A DNA stretch of 64,000 nt. Origin: Arcobacter caeni (GTDB lineage Bacteria; Campylobacterota; Campylobacteria; Campylobacterales; Arcobacteraceae). This document shows positions 8,695-17,768 of this stretch, in pieces. A program made the translations under genes and the position numbers. The notes below the pieces were generated by a model, which saw nothing but the letters and a program-made list of their open reading frames with translations, ran no database searches and was not told where the DNA came from. The stretch covers positions 1 to 64,000 of the forward strand of contig NZ_MUXE01000003.1 in assembly GCF_003063245.1 (NCBI RefSeq), given 5' to 3'. Every line of letters starts with the position of its first letter. Positions within the stretch are counted from its first letter, which is position 1.

Positions 8695-8959
8695 GTTAGT
8701 CATCACAGATGAATACAAAAAACGATTAAAAAAGTTTCTAAAAAAACACCCTGATATGTTTGAAAGATATGCAAAATGCATCTTTATATTAGAAAATGAC
8801 CCTTTTCATCCAAGTCTTAGACTTCATAAATTAAAGGGTAAATTAACTGATTTTCACTCTATTTCTATAAATATGGAATATAGAGTGATTATTGATTTTA
8901 TCATTAAAAATAATGAGATTATTCCCATTGATATTGGGACACATGATGATGTGTATTAA
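8684..8959 (+). CDS. Type II toxin, RelE/ParE superfamily
   Basis: This 91-residue basic protein has the RelE/ParE fold signature: an N-terminal helix pair rich in Lys and Arg (YKKRLKKFLKKHPDMFERY), then LRLHKLKGKLTDFHSISI and MEYRVIIDF, and a C-terminal IGTHDDVY. The H-K-L-K-G-x-L and Y-R-V-I motifs fit RelE-like mRNA interferases better than ParE gyrase poisons. It overlaps the antitoxin gene by 11 bases. Which RNA or protein it attacks is not shown by the sequence. The downstream 200 bases contain only a palindromic repeat, so the operon ends here. Confidence 0.85.
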   Translation: MNYKLVITDEYKKRLKKFLKKHPDMFERYAKCIFILENDPFHPSLRLHKLKGKLTDFHSISINMEYRVIIDFIIKNNEIIPIDIGTHDDVY

Positions 8960-8965
8960 TACTTC

Positions 8966-9140
8966 ATTCTTTTCTTTTTAGTAAAGAAAAGTAAGCAAAA
9001 GAAAAGCGTTCGCAAAGTTCCAAAATAGCTAAAAAATAAAATGAAATCTTAAAATTTGAAAACTCGCTCAGTCGCTCAAACAGTTCAAATTTCTTAACAG
9101 ATTTAATTTGATTTTTCTTTACGCTATTTTGAAAATGCTC
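8966..9140. repeat. Long imperfect palindromic intergenic repeat
   Basis: The 200-base gap after the toxin gene holds structured, non-coding sequence. A perfect 9-bp hairpin (CTTTTCTTT at 8969-8977, AAAGAAAAG at 8983-8991) is followed by a larger inverted repeat. Its outer arms are 9018-9029 and 9123-9134 (TTCCAAAATAGC against GCTATTTTGAAA, one mismatch). Its inner arms are 9044-9060 and 9084-9104. The centre holds a CGCTCAGTCGCTC motif at about 9065-9077. No terminator-type T-run follows on either strand. Composition and symmetry suggest a dispersed genomic repeat, but a second copy is not present in this window. Confidence 0.6.
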
Positions 9141-9159
9141 ACATTTTTCTACTGATATC

Positions 9160-10020
9160 CTATATATAAGGAATTGTTGAATGTTTTATTTTTATATTTA
9201 CAAAACCTTTTCTTTCTAATACCATTTTTATTGACTCTTCACATCTTCTTGCATTTACATTAGGTCCTATTATTATTTCTTTTATAATCTCTTTTGAGAA
9301 ATTTAATAAATCTAAATTGATAAATGGTATTAGATATCCTTTCCCTTTTCTAAAATTAATTGTTGTATTTGGACTTTTACAAATTATTCTCCACTCTTTT
9401 TCTTCATAAAAACCATTATTTTTAATTAGAGGAGCATATTCTATAAGAGAATTACTAAATTTTGTAAATACATCTGTACTATTACTAAATTTCTTTATTT
9501 CTTCATGATAATCCATTTCAAAATCAACACAATCCTTAGAATTAAGTAAATTATATTCACCTTTTGATATAGTATGTTGAGGACAAGACTTATAACATTT
9601 TTCTACAATTTCATGAATTTTTCTTAATTGTATTTCTTCTTCATATATGCATTTCTCAAATTTAAACTTATTTTGATTACAAAATTCTTTAATTATATTT
9701 TTATCAAAACCGATGCAGATTCCTTCATTTGGAGGGCAATATCCTCGCCATTGACTTAATAAATCAAATTTTTCACTAAATGATGTAATAAATACATTAC
9801 TATTATCAGGAATTAAAGAAATATTTTTTCTTAATATAAATCCAAATCCTGCATTATAATCATCATTCATAAATATATCTGAACTTATATTTTTTGCATA
9901 ATTTAATGCATGTTCATATTCACTTGCATCATTCAAATATTGACAATGACTTGCCCATAAACTTTTAGAGGAAATAATTCCTAAAAAACCTTCTATACTT
10001 GTGTAATGATATAACAACAA
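9160..10020 (-). CDS. DUF2971 family protein
   Basis: The 286-residue protein opens with LLYHYTSIEGFLGIISSKSL and then WASHCQYLNDASEYEHAL. This Y-H-Y-T ... L-W-x-S-x-x-x-x-L-N-D-x-x-E pattern is the signature of DUF2971. Later conserved pieces include LSQWRGYCPPNEGICIGFD (near residues 88-106) and EEKEWRIICK. No membrane segment or signal peptide is visible. The biochemical function of the family is unknown; members are patchily distributed and often found in accessory regions, in keeping with the nearby toxin-antitoxin pair and palindromic repeat. The ATG at 10018-10020 has AAAGGAAAT just upstream. It reads in the same direction as the flavoprotein gene, 12 bases downstream of it. Confidence 0.85.
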   Translation of the reverse strand: MLLYHYTSIEGFLGIISSKSLWASHCQYLNDASEYEHALNYAKNISSDIFMNDDYNAGFGFILRKNISLIPDNSNVFITSFSEKFDLLSQWRGYCPPNEGICIGFDKNIIKEFCNQNKFKFEKCIYEEEIQLRKIHEIVEKCYKSCPQHTISKGEYNLLNSKDCVDFEMDYHEEIKKFSNSTDVFTKFSNSLIEYAPLIKNNGFYEEKEWRIICKSPNTTINFRKGKGYLIPFINLDLLNFSKEIIKEIIIGPNVNARRCEESIKMVLERKGFVNIKIKHSTIPYI

Positions 10021-10032
10021 AATATTTCCTTT

Positions 10033-11265
10033 TTACTTTATTTTCCCAAAACTCTTCCCAACCAAATAGCCACTTGCCCACGCAAATTGGAGATTAAAAC
10101 CTCCCCTATTTCCTACTATATCTAAAACTTCACCAGCAAAATATAGACCTTTAACCAACTTACTCTCATAAGTTTTATTATCAACCTCAGCAGTTCTTAC
10201 TCCACCACCACTTGCTTCTGCGTGACCAAATCCTTGTGAATCTATTACTTTTAGTTTCCATTGATTTAGTTGATATGAGATTGCTTTTATTTGTTTTGCA
10301 TTTATTTCAGAGGCTTTTGTATTTAGGTCAATTTTGCAAATATCTAATAAAACTGGTGCTATTTTATTTGATATTATTCCTGTTAGAATATCTACTGCTT
10401 TTTGATTTGGTACTGTTTTAAAAAGTGCTTGGATTTGGTCTGCTAAATCGTTTCTGTTTATTTTTGGAAAGAAGTTTATTCCTATTTTTACATCTTGATA
10501 TGAAGTTAGATTTAAAACTGCTAATTGTGAAATATCAAGTATTGCAAAACCAGAAACTCCATAACTTGTAAATAATACATCTCCAAAAATCTCTTGCTCC
10601 AAATTTCCATTTATAAATAAACTTACATTACACTCTTTTTTAACTCCTTGAAGTTTTCCATTATAAGTGTTTTCAGTTTTTAATCCTACTAAAGATGGGT
10701 AAGTTGGATTATATGAGTGTCCGAATTTTGAAGCGAAATCAAGTCCGATTTCTGAAGCATTTAGTTGTGGAGCGGCACCTAAACCATTTGAAATTAGCAC
10801 TTTATCATAATCTTTAAATTCTTTTTCATCGGTTCTTATTATAAACTTTTCACCCTCTTTTTCGATGTCATTTATAAAAGTCTCTAAAAAGTCTCTAACA
10901 TCTAACTCTTGTAAAGCTAACTCCAAAAGATTTGTTACAGATTTTGCTTCATTTGAAAGTGGATAAACTTTTCCACTCTCTTTTATATCAAGCAAAAGTC
11001 CGATACTTTTACAAAACTTTTCAAAAGCTTTGAAATCAAACTCTTTTAGTGCATAATTTATAAAATCTGGATTTTCACCTATATAATTCTTTGAAGTGAT
11101 ATTTGAATTTGAGATATTACATCTTCCATTTCCACTTGCTAGTATTTTTTTACCTATACTTTTATTTGCATCAAATAAATCAATTTGCAGATTTTTATTT
11201 AATCTTTTAGCAGTAATCGCTGCCATAATCCCAGCAGCGCCTGCTCCTATAATTGCTATTCTCAA
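10033..11265 (-). CDS. FAD-dependent oxidoreductase, HI0933/BaiN-like family
   Basis: A cytoplasmic flavoprotein with an N-terminal Rossmann dinucleotide motif (RIAIIGAGAAGIMAAITA) followed by the family's KKILASGNGRCNISN segment and a C-terminal FAD-binding stretch (GLYFAGEVLDIVGNRGGFNL). These place it in the HI0933/YhiN/BaiN group, whose members are NAD(P)/FAD-dependent reductases of mostly unknown substrate. I choose TTG at 11265 as the start because it follows AAGGAAG with 6 bases spacing and places the Rossmann motif at the N-terminus, giving 410 residues. A longer reading would overlap the cupin gene. It is 10 bases downstream of the cupin stop, so the two are probably cotranscribed. 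Confidence 0.85.
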   Translation of the reverse strand: MRIAIIGAGAAGIMAAITAKRLNKNLQIDLFDANKSIGKKILASGNGRCNISNSNITSKNYIGENPDFINYALKEFDFKAFEKFCKSIGLLLDIKESGKVYPLSNEAKSVTNLLELALQELDVRDFLETFINDIEKEGEKFIIRTDEKEFKDYDKVLISNGLGAAPQLNASEIGLDFASKFGHSYNPTYPSLVGLKTENTYNGKLQGVKKECNVSLFINGNLEQEIFGDVLFTSYGVSGFAILDISQLAVLNLTSYQDVKIGINFFPKINRNDLADQIQALFKTVPNQKAVDILTGIISNKIAPVLLDICKIDLNTKASEINAKQIKAISYQLNQWKLKVIDSQGFGHAEASGGGVRTAEVDNKTYESKLVKGLYFAGEVLDIVGNRGGFNLQFAWASGYLVGKSFGKIK

Positions 11266-11275
11266 ATTCTTCCTT

Positions 11276-11605
11276 TTAATAAAAAACTGCAAACCAAATA
11301 GTTGGTTCATCTAAACTTGTAAATTTAACTCTATGTTTTTGTTTTGCTTTTATATTTATACAATCACCTTTTTTCAGTTCCACTTCTCTATTCTCAAATT
11401 CAAGTATTGCAAAACCTTCTAAAAGTAGTATAAATTCACTTTTTTCTTGTTCATACCAAAAGTTTTCTGATGATTTTTGACCATTAGATACTATTTTTTC
11501 TATTTTTATTGTTTCATTTCTGAAAATTTCAAAAAAGTTTTCTTCTTTTTTATCCACTATTATTTTGTCAAAAATGTTATATTTTTCCATATAAGAACTA
11601 TCCAA
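11276..11605 (-). CDS. Small cupin-domain protein
   Basis: A single cupin beta-barrel of about 105 residues. The conserved region EFILLLEGFAILEFENREVE followed by LKKGDCINIKAKQKHRV is the second half of a cupin metal site, with the C-terminal His of KQKHRV. The usual H-x-H of motif 1 is replaced (FWYEQEKSEF), so metal binding is uncertain. The start is either TTG at 11605 or the in-frame ATG at 11588-11590, which encodes MEKYNIF; neither has a strong ribosome-binding site. The gene is followed closely by the flavoprotein gene. Sensing or binding of a small ligand is the most that can be said. Confidence 0.75.
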   Translation of the reverse strand: MDSSYMEKYNIFDKIIVDKKEENFFEIFRNETIKIEKIVSNGQKSSENFWYEQEKSEFILLLEGFAILEFENREVELKKGDCINIKAKQKHRVKFTSLDEPTIWFAVFY

Positions 11606-11717
11606 GATGTTGATTTGCTGGTATTTTAACTTAAAATTACTTAATCATCTGATATAATCCTGATAGATTTAATCAAGTTACTTATACACCCCTTATTTAA
11701 AGGGTATTACATTAATT

Positions 11718-11759
11718 GTGATTAAATCACTTGACATTAATAAATATTTGTTCTATAAT
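11718..11759 (+). promoter_or_regulatory. Sigma70 promoter with palindromic operator upstream of the sulfur operon
   Basis: TTGACA at 11731-11736 and TATAAT at 11754-11759 are both perfect and 17 bases apart. Directly upstream of the -35 is a perfect 13-base palindrome, GTGATTAAATCAC (11718-11730). A related GATTTAATCA occurs at about 11667, and a second TATAAT lies at 11653-11658, so a more distant promoter is possible. The operon encodes a CymR-like Rrf2 regulator, the obvious candidate to bind the palindrome (inference). The ATG at 11802 has GAAAGGAAG just upstream. Confidence 0.75.
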
Positions 11760-11801
11760 TCCAACATATTAAGAGAATGAACAAAAAAAGAAAGGAAGAA
11801 T

Positions 11802-13070
11802 ATGCAAAACGAAACAATTGCGATCCACACTGGTTATAACAAAAAACAAGGTAATGGTGAGATGTCTGTTCCTATTTCTCAAACAACAGCTTATGCATTT
11901 AGAGATTCTGAGCATGCGGCTAATTTATTTGCATTAAAAGAATTAGGTCCAATCTATACTAGATTAAATAATCCAACAACGGATATTTTAGAGCAAAGAT
12001 TTGCTGCACTTGAAGGTGGAGCTGCTGCTATTTGTACATCAAGTGGTCAAGCTGCATCATTTTATGCAATTGCAAATGTGGCTGAAGCTGGAGATAATAT
12101 AATTATTTCTGATAAATTATATGGTGGAAGCGTTACTTTATTTGCTTACACAATGAAAAGATTTGGAATTACTGCAAAAGTATTTAAAAGTGAAGATGCT
12201 TCTGATTTAGAAAGTTTAATTGATGATAAAACAAAAGCTATTTATTTTGAATCATTATCAAATCCACAAATTGCCATTGCAGATGTGGAAAAAATATCAT
12301 CAATTGGAAAAAAACATGGTGTAATAACTATTTGTGACAATACAGTTGCGAGTGCTGCTTTATTTAATCCAATTAAATGGGGAATTGATGTTGTAGTTCA
12401 CTCAACTTCAAAATACACAAGTGGTCAAGGTACAGCACTTGGTGGTATTGTTGTAGAAAGAGCTGGATTAGCTGAATTTTTCAAAGCAAACGAAAACAGA
12501 TATTCACACTTTACAACACCTGATGAGTCATATCATGGTTTAGTTTATACAGATGTTCCTCTTCCAAACTTTTGTTTAAGAATTAGATTATCACTTTTAA
12601 GAGATATTGGAGCAGTTCCAGCACCTTTTAATTCATGGTTATTAATTCAATCATTAGAAACATTAAGTTTAAGAGTTGATAAACACTCTGATAATGCTTT
12701 AGAAGTTGCAAAATTTCTAGAGTCACATCCAAAGGTTAAAGCTGTAAATTATCCAGGATTAAAATCTAACAAGTATTATGACAAAGCTCAAAAGTATTTC
12801 AAAGGTGGAAAATCATCAGGACTTATTTCATTTGATGTTGGATCTTTTGAAGAAGCAAAAAAAGTAATTGATAGTGCAAAATTATTCAGCGTAGTTGTAA
12901 ATATTGGAGATAGTAAATCACTTATTGTTCATCCAGCATCTACAACTCACTCACAAATGAGTCCTGAAGATTTAATTAAAGCTGGTGTAAATCCTGTAAC
13001 TATTAGACTTTCTATTGGTTTGGAAAATACTATTGATTTAATTGAAGATTTAAATCAAGCATTAAATTAA
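11802..13070 (+). CDS. metY: O-acetylhomoserine sulfhydrylase (aminocarboxypropyltransferase)
   Basis: This PLP enzyme makes homocysteine from O-acetylhomoserine and sulfide, joining sulfide assimilation to methionine synthesis. It belongs to the Cys/Met metabolism family: TRLNNPTTDILEQRFAALEG near residues 53-72, CDN around 178-180, and the PLP-binding lysine K204 in HSTSKYTSGQG. The length of 422 residues is typical for MetY rather than for cystathionine synthases (about 380-400). The start ATG has GAAAGGAAG 6-8 bases upstream and sits behind a consensus promoter. It is the first gene of an eight-gene sulfur operon. A role in cysteine formation from O-acetylserine cannot be excluded. Confidence 0.93.
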   Translation: MQNETIAIHTGYNKKQGNGEMSVPISQTTAYAFRDSEHAANLFALKELGPIYTRLNNPTTDILEQRFAALEGGAAAICTSSGQAASFYAIANVAEAGDNIIISDKLYGGSVTLFAYTMKRFGITAKVFKSEDASDLESLIDDKTKAIYFESLSNPQIAIADVEKISSIGKKHGVITICDNTVASAALFNPIKWGIDVVVHSTSKYTSGQGTALGGIVVERAGLAEFFKANENRYSHFTTPDESYHGLVYTDVPLPNFCLRIRLSLLRDIGAVPAPFNSWLLIQSLETLSLRVDKHSDNALEVAKFLESHPKVKAVNYPGLKSNKYYDKAQKYFKGGKSSGLISFDVGSFEEAKKVIDSAKLFSVVVNIGDSKSLIVHPASTTHSQMSPEDLIKAGVNPVTIRLSIGLENTIDLIEDLNQALN

Positions 13071-13082
13071 GAAATTAATAAA

Positions 13083-13496
13083 ATGCCATTAATTTCAACA
13101 AAAGGTGTATACGGTTTAACAGCCATGTATGAGCTAAGTAAACACAAAGAAGATAGTCCCATGCAAATCAAGGAAATATCAGCAAATGCAAATATTCCTC
13201 AAAATTACTTGGAACAACTTTTAAGTAAATTAAGACGAGCAGAACTTGTGAAAAGTATAAGGGGAGCAAGAGGTGGTTACATACTTGCTAGAAGTGCTAA
13301 AGAGATAAAAATAGTTGATATTTTAATTGCTTTAGAAGATGATATAAAGATTATAGATTCAAAAGCGGATAATCCAATTTTGAATATTTTCTTTGATGAA
13401 TCTAAAAATAGTATGAAAAAGATTTTTGATATTAGCCTTGATAAACTAGATGATTATCAAGAAAAATATAATGAATTTTTACATTACAACATATAA
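13083..13496 (+). CDS. Rrf2-family transcriptional regulator, CymR-like
   Basis: A 137-residue Rrf2 protein with an N-terminal winged helix: TKGVYGLTAMYELSKH, then IKEISANANIPQNYLEQLLS as recognition region and VKSIRGARGGYILAR as wing. It has no cysteine at all, so it cannot hold the Fe-S cluster of IscR or NsrR. It resembles CymR, the cysteine-metabolism repressor of Firmicutes, which signals through a complex with cysteine synthase. Here the gene lies between metY and cysK, 12 bases after the first and 21 before the second, which supports a role in controlling this operon. The palindrome at 11718-11730 is a plausible target. Confidence 0.85.
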   Translation: MPLISTKGVYGLTAMYELSKHKEDSPMQIKEISANANIPQNYLEQLLSKLRRAELVKSIRGARGGYILARSAKEIKIVDILIALEDDIKIIDSKADNPILNIFFDESKNSMKKIFDISLDKLDDYQEKYNEFLHYNI

Positions 13497-13517
13497 ATAA
13501 GAATAAAGGAAAACAAA

Positions 13518-14450
13518 ATGAAATACGCAAATAACATAACAGAATTAATTGGTAACACACCTTTAGTAAAATTACAAGGTGCAAGTAATACAAGTGGTGC
13601 AACAGTTTTAGGTAAATGTGAATTTATGAATCCATCTCATTCTGTAAAAGATAGAATAGGAACAAATATGATAAATGCAGCGATTAAAGCTGGATTAATC
13701 AAAGAAGGTACAACTGTAATTGAACCTACAAGTGGAAATACTGGAATTGCATTAGCTTCTGTTTGTGCAGCTTTAGGAATTAAATTAGTTCTTACAATGC
13801 CTTCATCAATGAGTATTGAAAGAAGAAGATTATTAAAAGCTTTAGGTGCTGATTTAGTATTAACAGCTCCTGAAAAAGGTATGAAAGGTGCTATTGATAA
13901 AGCTGTTGAATTACAAGCAGAGACTCCAAACTCTTTTATTCCTCAACAATTTGCAAATGAAGCAAACCCTGAAATTCACAGACTTACAACTGCAAAAGAG
14001 ATCTTAGCAGACACAAATGGGAAAATTGATATTTTTGTAGCTGCAATTGGAACAGGTGGAACAATTACAGGAACTGGTGAAGTTTTAAAAGCTCACAATC
14101 CAAATATCCAAATTATTGCAGTTGAGCCAGAAGCATCACCTGTTTTAAGTGGTGGAAAACCAGGACCTCATAAAATTCAAGGAATTGGAGCAGGGTTTGT
14201 ACCTGATGTTTTAAATACAAAAATTTATGATGAAGTTATTCAAGTATCAAATGATGATGCAATTGCAACTTCAAGAAAAATTGCTCAAAAAGAGGGATTA
14301 TTAGTTGGTATTTCTGCTGGTGCAAATATTTATGCTGCAGAATTAATTGCATCAAGACCTGAAAACAAAGGTAAAACTGTTGTTACAATTTTATGTGACA
14401 CAGGTGAAAGATACTTAAGTTCTGGTTTATATGATTATGATGAAGAGTAG
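13518..14450 (+). CDS. cysK: Cysteine synthase A (O-acetylserine sulfhydrylase)
   Basis: This enzyme forms cysteine from O-acetylserine and sulfide. The PLP lysine is K44 in [11 protein letters not shown], the substrate loop is [13 protein letters not shown] (about residues 69-81), and the phosphate-binding [11 protein letters not shown] occurs near residue 178. At 310 residues it is a standard CysK with no extra regulatory domain. AAAGGAAA sits just upstream of the ATG at 13518. Because it follows a CymR-like gene, it may also act as the regulator's partner, as CysK does for CymR in Bacillus and Staphylococcus; this is inferred from context. Confidence 0.95.
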   Translation: MKYANNITELIGNTPLVKLQGASNTSGATVLGKCEFMNPSHSVKDRIGTNMINAAIKAGLIKEGTTVIEPTSGNTGIALASVCAALGIKLVLTMPSSMSIERRRLLKALGADLVLTAPEKGMKGAIDKAVELQAETPNSFIPQQFANEANPEIHRLTTAKEILADTNGKIDIFVAAIGTGGTITGTGEVLKAHNPNIQIIAVEPEASPVLSGGKPGPHKIQGIGAGFVPDVLNTKIYDEVIQVSNDDAIATSRKIAQKEGLLVGISAGANIYAAELIASRPENKGKTVVTILCDTGERYLSSGLYDYDEE

Positions 14451-14482
14451 AAATACTCTTTATCGATAAAAAAAGGAAATAA

Positions 14483-14713
14483 ATGCACGAGAAACCATAT
14501 AGATCAATTGTAAAAGCGATTTCGTGGAGAACAGTAGGAACAATTGATACAATCATTGTTTCTTATTTTATTACTGGAAATTTAATTATGGCAGCTTCAA
14601 TTGGTTCAATTGAAGTAGTTACAAAAATGGCTTTATACTATTTTCATGAAAGAGCTTGGAACAAGTTATCTTTTGGAAGAGTAAAACCTCCAGAAACTGA
14701 TTATCAAATTTAG
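14483..14713 (+). CDS. DUF2061 small membrane protein
   Basis: The 76-residue protein matches DUF2061: EKPYRSIVKAISWRTVGTID, then a hydrophobic TIIVSYFITG, then IEVVTKMALYYFHERAW. Two membrane helices are expected (about residues 20-35 and 37-55). Its function is unknown, but DUF2061 genes are repeatedly found inside sulfate-assimilation operons, as here between cysK and cysH. AAAAGGAAAT precedes the ATG at 14483. A role in sulfate or sulfite movement at the membrane is guilt by association only. Confidence 0.88.
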   Translation: MHEKPYRSIVKAISWRTVGTIDTIIVSYFITGNLIMAASIGSIEVVTKMALYYFHERAWNKLSFGRVKPPETDYQI

Positions 14714-14721
14714 GTTATAAA

Positions 14722-15423
14722 ATGAGTAATAAAGAATTAATACAAGATATAAATAAAGATTTAGAAAATAAATCTACGAAAGAAGTAATTGAATATTTTT
14801 TAACAAAATTCAAAAATGTGGCGCTTAGTTCAAGCTTAGCAGCAGAAGACCAAGTTTTGACAGATATTATTTTAAAACAAGATAAGAATGCAACAATATT
14901 TACATTAGATACAGGAAGATTACATCCTGAAACTTATGATGTTATGGATGCAACAAATTTAAAATATGGTGTAAAAATTGATGTGTTTTTCCCCAACAGC
15001 CAAAAAGTTCAAGAGTTATATCAAACTCAAGGCATAAATGGTCACTATGAAAGTATAAACAACAGAAAAAACTGTTGTAATATTAGAAAAATCGAACCTT
15101 TAAAAAGAGCTTTAAAAGATGTTGAAGTTTGGATTACAGGTTTAAGAGCAGCTCAAAGTGTAACAAGAGTTGATATGCCTTTAGTTGAGTGGGATGAAAA
15201 CTTCAAAGTAATAAAAGTAAATCCTTTGATTAATTGGACTGAAGAGAATGTATGGGATTACATAAAAACAAATAGAGTTCCATACAATAAACTTCATGAT
15301 AAGGGATTTCCAAGTATTGGATGCGCTCCTTGTACCAGAGCCATTAAAGATGGTGAAGATATAAGAGCTGGAAGATGGTGGTGGGAAAACCCTGAACACA
15401 AAGAGTGTGGTTTACACAAATAA
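14722..15423 (+). CDS. cysH: Adenylylsulfate (APS) reductase, assimilatory, CysH family
   Basis: The enzyme reduces activated sulfate to sulfite. The 233-residue protein has the PP-loop fold, and its cysteines identify the substrate class: C118-C119 in KNCCNIRK and C201-x-x-C204 in GCAPCTRA are the four ligands of the [4Fe-4S] cluster found in APS reductases and absent from cluster-free PAPS reductases. The catalytic Cys is C229 in ECGLHK at the C-terminus. The lack of an APS kinase gene (cysC) in this operon agrees with direct use of APS. The ATG at 14722 lies 8 bases after the DUF2061 stop; cysD follows 14 bases downstream. Confidence 0.93.
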   Translation: MSNKELIQDINKDLENKSTKEVIEYFLTKFKNVALSSSLAAEDQVLTDIILKQDKNATIFTLDTGRLHPETYDVMDATNLKYGVKIDVFFPNSQKVQELYQTQGINGHYESINNRKNCCNIRKIEPLKRALKDVEVWITGLRAAQSVTRVDMPLVEWDENFKVIKVNPLINWTEENVWDYIKTNRVPYNKLHDKGFPSIGCAPCTRAIKDGEDIRAGRWWWENPEHKECGLHK

Positions 15424-15437
15424 TAGGAGACAAATAG

Positions 15438-16349
15438 ATGATAAGTACAGAAAGATTAACTCATTTAAAACAGCTAGAAGCTGAATCAATTCATATTATT
15501 AGAGAGGTTGTTGCAGAATTTAATAACCCTGTAATGATGTATTCAGTTGGTAAAGATTCAGCTGTTATGTTACATCTTGCATTAAAAGCTTTTGCACCTG
15601 CAAAGTTACCATTTCCACTTTTACATGTGGATACTTTATGGAAATTTAAAGAGATGATTGCATTTAGAGACCAAAGAGCAAAAGAAGAAGGATTTGAATT
15701 ATTAATTCATACAAATCCAGATGGAATTGCTCAAGGAATTGGACCATTTACACATGGAAGTGCGGTTCATACAGATGTTATGAAAACTCAAGGTTTAAAA
15801 CAAGCTTTAAATAAATATAAATTTGATGCTGTTTTTGGCGGTGCGAGAAGAGATGAGGAAAAATCAAGAGCAAAAGAGAGAATTTACTCTTTTAGAGATA
15901 AAAACCACAGATGGGATCCAAAAAATCAAAGACCAGAACTTTGGAATGTTTACAATGGTAGAGTTCACAAAGATGAATCTATCAGAGTTTTCCCTATTTC
16001 AAACTGGACAGAACTTGATGTTTGGCAATATATTTATCTTGAGGGAATTCCTATTGTTCCTTTATATTTTGCAGCTAAAAGACCAGTTGTTGAAAAAGAT
16101 GGTGTAAAAATCATGGTTGATGATGAAAGAATGCCAATAGGTCCTGATGATGTAATAAAAGAAGAAATGGTAAGATTTAGAACTCTTGGATGTTATCCAT
16201 TAACAGGTGCTGTTGATTCAAATGCAACAACACTACCTGAAATTATTCAAGAAATGTTATTAACAAAAACAAGTGAAAGACAAGGAAGAGTTATTGATAA
16301 TGACTCAGCTGGATCAATGGAAAAGAAAAAAATAGAGGGGTACTTTTAG
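15438..16349 (+). CDS. cysD: Sulfate adenylyltransferase subunit 2 (ATP sulfurylase small subunit)
   Basis: CysD catalyses formation of adenylylsulfate from ATP and sulfate, driven by GTP hydrolysis in CysN. The PP-loop nucleotide-binding motif [13 protein letters not shown] is at about residues 35-47 (the usual SGGKDS with V replacing the first G). Downstream the conserved [16 protein letters not shown] and [15 protein letters not shown] occur at about residues 133-200. Its length of 303 residues is standard. TAGGAGA precedes the ATG at 15438. The stop is followed one base later by the cysN start. Confidence 0.95.
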   Translation: MISTERLTHLKQLEAESIHIIREVVAEFNNPVMMYSVGKDSAVMLHLALKAFAPAKLPFPLLHVDTLWKFKEMIAFRDQRAKEEGFELLIHTNPDGIAQGIGPFTHGSAVHTDVMKTQGLKQALNKYKFDAVFGGARRDEEKSRAKERIYSFRDKNHRWDPKNQRPELWNVYNGRVHKDESIRVFPISNWTELDVWQYIYLEGIPIVPLYFAAKRPVVEKDGVKIMVDDERMPIGPDDVIKEEMVRFRTLGCYPLTGAVDSNATTLPEIIQEMLLTKTSERQGRVIDNDSAGSMEKKKIEGYF

Positions 16350-16350
16350 G

Positions 16351-17760
16351 ATGTCACAATTAGAAACAAAAATAGCTAACGATATAGAGGCGTACTTAAA
16401 AGAACATGAGAATAAACAACTATTGAGATTTATTACTTGTGGAAGCGTTGATGATGGAAAATCTACTTTAATTGGAAGATTATTACACGATTCTAAAATG
16501 ATTTTTGAAGACCAATTAGCAGCAATTAAAAATGATAGTAAAAAAACAAATACTACAGATGGCGAGTTTGACTTAGCACTTTTAGTTGATGGTTTACAAT
16601 CTGAGAGAGAACAAGGTATTACTATTGATGTGGCTTACAGATATTTTACAACTGATAAAAGAAAATTTATCATTGCAGATACTCCAGGTCATGAACAATA
16701 CACAAGAAATATGGCAACAGGTGCTTCAACAGCAGACTTAGCAATTATTTTAATAGATGCAAGATATGGTATTCAAACACAAACAAAAAGACACTCATTT
16801 ATTGCAAAATTACTTGGGATTCACCATATTGTAGTTGCTGTTAATAAAATGGATTTAGTTGATTTTAGTGAAGATAGATATAACGAGATTTGCGCTTCTT
16901 ATTTAGAATTTGCAAAAGAGTTAGGAATGACAACAGATATTACTTTGATTCCATTATCTGCACTAAATGGAGACAATGTTGTAAATATAAGTCCTAAATC
17001 ACCTTGGTATAAAGGTGGAACTTTAATGAATGTTTTAGAAACTATTAAAATTGATGAAGATAGAGATTTAGTTCACTTTAGACTTCCTGTTCAATATGTA
17101 AATAGACCTAACTTAGACTTTAGAGGATTTTGTGGAACGATTGCAAGTGGAGTTATAAAAGTTGGTGATCCAATCACTGTTTTACCATCAGGAAAAAGTT
17201 CAAGCGTAAAAGAAATCGTAACTTACGATGGAAATTTACAATACGCTTACGCTCAACAAGCAATTACTTTAACACTAAATGATGAAATAGACATTTCAAG
17301 AGGTGACACGATTGTAAAAAGTGACGAGCAACCAGACCATGCTGCTAACTTAGATGTAGATATTGTTTGGATGAGTGAAGAACCACTTATAAAAGGAAAA
17401 CAATATTTTATCAAAAGAGCAACAACAGTAACAGTTGGAACTATTGATAAATTTTATTATAAAACAGATGTAAACACTTTAGAAGAAAGTGAAGCAAATG
17501 TTTTAAATCTAAATGAAATTGCCCATGCAAAACTAGATTTGGAACAAAATATTGCTTTTGATGCTTACGATAAAAACAAAGTTATGGGAAGTTTTATCAT
17601 CATTGATAGAATCACAAATAACACAGTTGGTGCAGGAATGATTAGAAATAAATCAATTGACCAAAGTAAAAAAGATACTCAATATTCTGATTTTGAAATT
17701 GAGTTTAATTCTCTTGTGAGAAAACATTTCCCTCATTGGGAAGCAAAAGAAATTTTTTAA
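16351..17760 (+). CDS. cysN: Sulfate adenylyltransferase subunit 1 (GTPase)
   Basis: CysN is the translation-factor-like GTPase that powers the CysD reaction. The GTP-binding motifs are P-loop [15 protein letters not shown] (about residues 31-45), [13 protein letters not shown] (G3) and NKMDLV (G4), followed by EF-Tu-like domains 2 and 3. The 469-residue length fits CysN alone; there is no C-terminal APS kinase (CysC) domain. The ATG at 16351 follows the cysD stop by one base with AGAGGGG upstream, so the two subunits are translationally coupled. Confidence 0.95.
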   Translation: MSQLETKIANDIEAYLKEHENKQLLRFITCGSVDDGKSTLIGRLLHDSKMIFEDQLAAIKNDSKKTNTTDGEFDLALLVDGLQSEREQGITIDVAYRYFTTDKRKFIIADTPGHEQYTRNMATGASTADLAIILIDARYGIQTQTKRHSFIAKLLGIHHIVVAVNKMDLVDFSEDRYNEICASYLEFAKELGMTTDITLIPLSALNGDNVVNISPKSPWYKGGTLMNVLETIKIDEDRDLVHFRLPVQYVNRPNLDFRGFCGTIASGVIKVGDPITVLPSGKSSSVKEIVTYDGNLQYAYAQQAITLTLNDEIDISRGDTIVKSDEQPDHAANLDVDIVWMSEEPLIKGKQYFIKRATTVTVGTIDKFYYKTDVNTLEESEANVLNLNEIAHAKLDLEQNIAFDAYDKNKVMGSFIIIDRITNNTVGAGMIRNKSIDQSKKDTQYSDFEIEFNSLVRKHFPHWEAKEIF

Positions 17761-17768
17761 GAAATTTT

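Noticed and set aside
8382-10020. A phage-defence island made of the toxin-antitoxin pair and the DUF2971 gene.
   Set aside because: Only a common toxin-antitoxin pair and an uncharacterised protein are present, with no nuclease, integrase or other defence gene nearby.
11606-11801. A riboswitch or T-box leader upstream of metY.
   Set aside because: A full sigma70 promoter lies only 43 bases before the ATG, leaving no room for a structured leader; no SAM or T-box motifs are recognisable.
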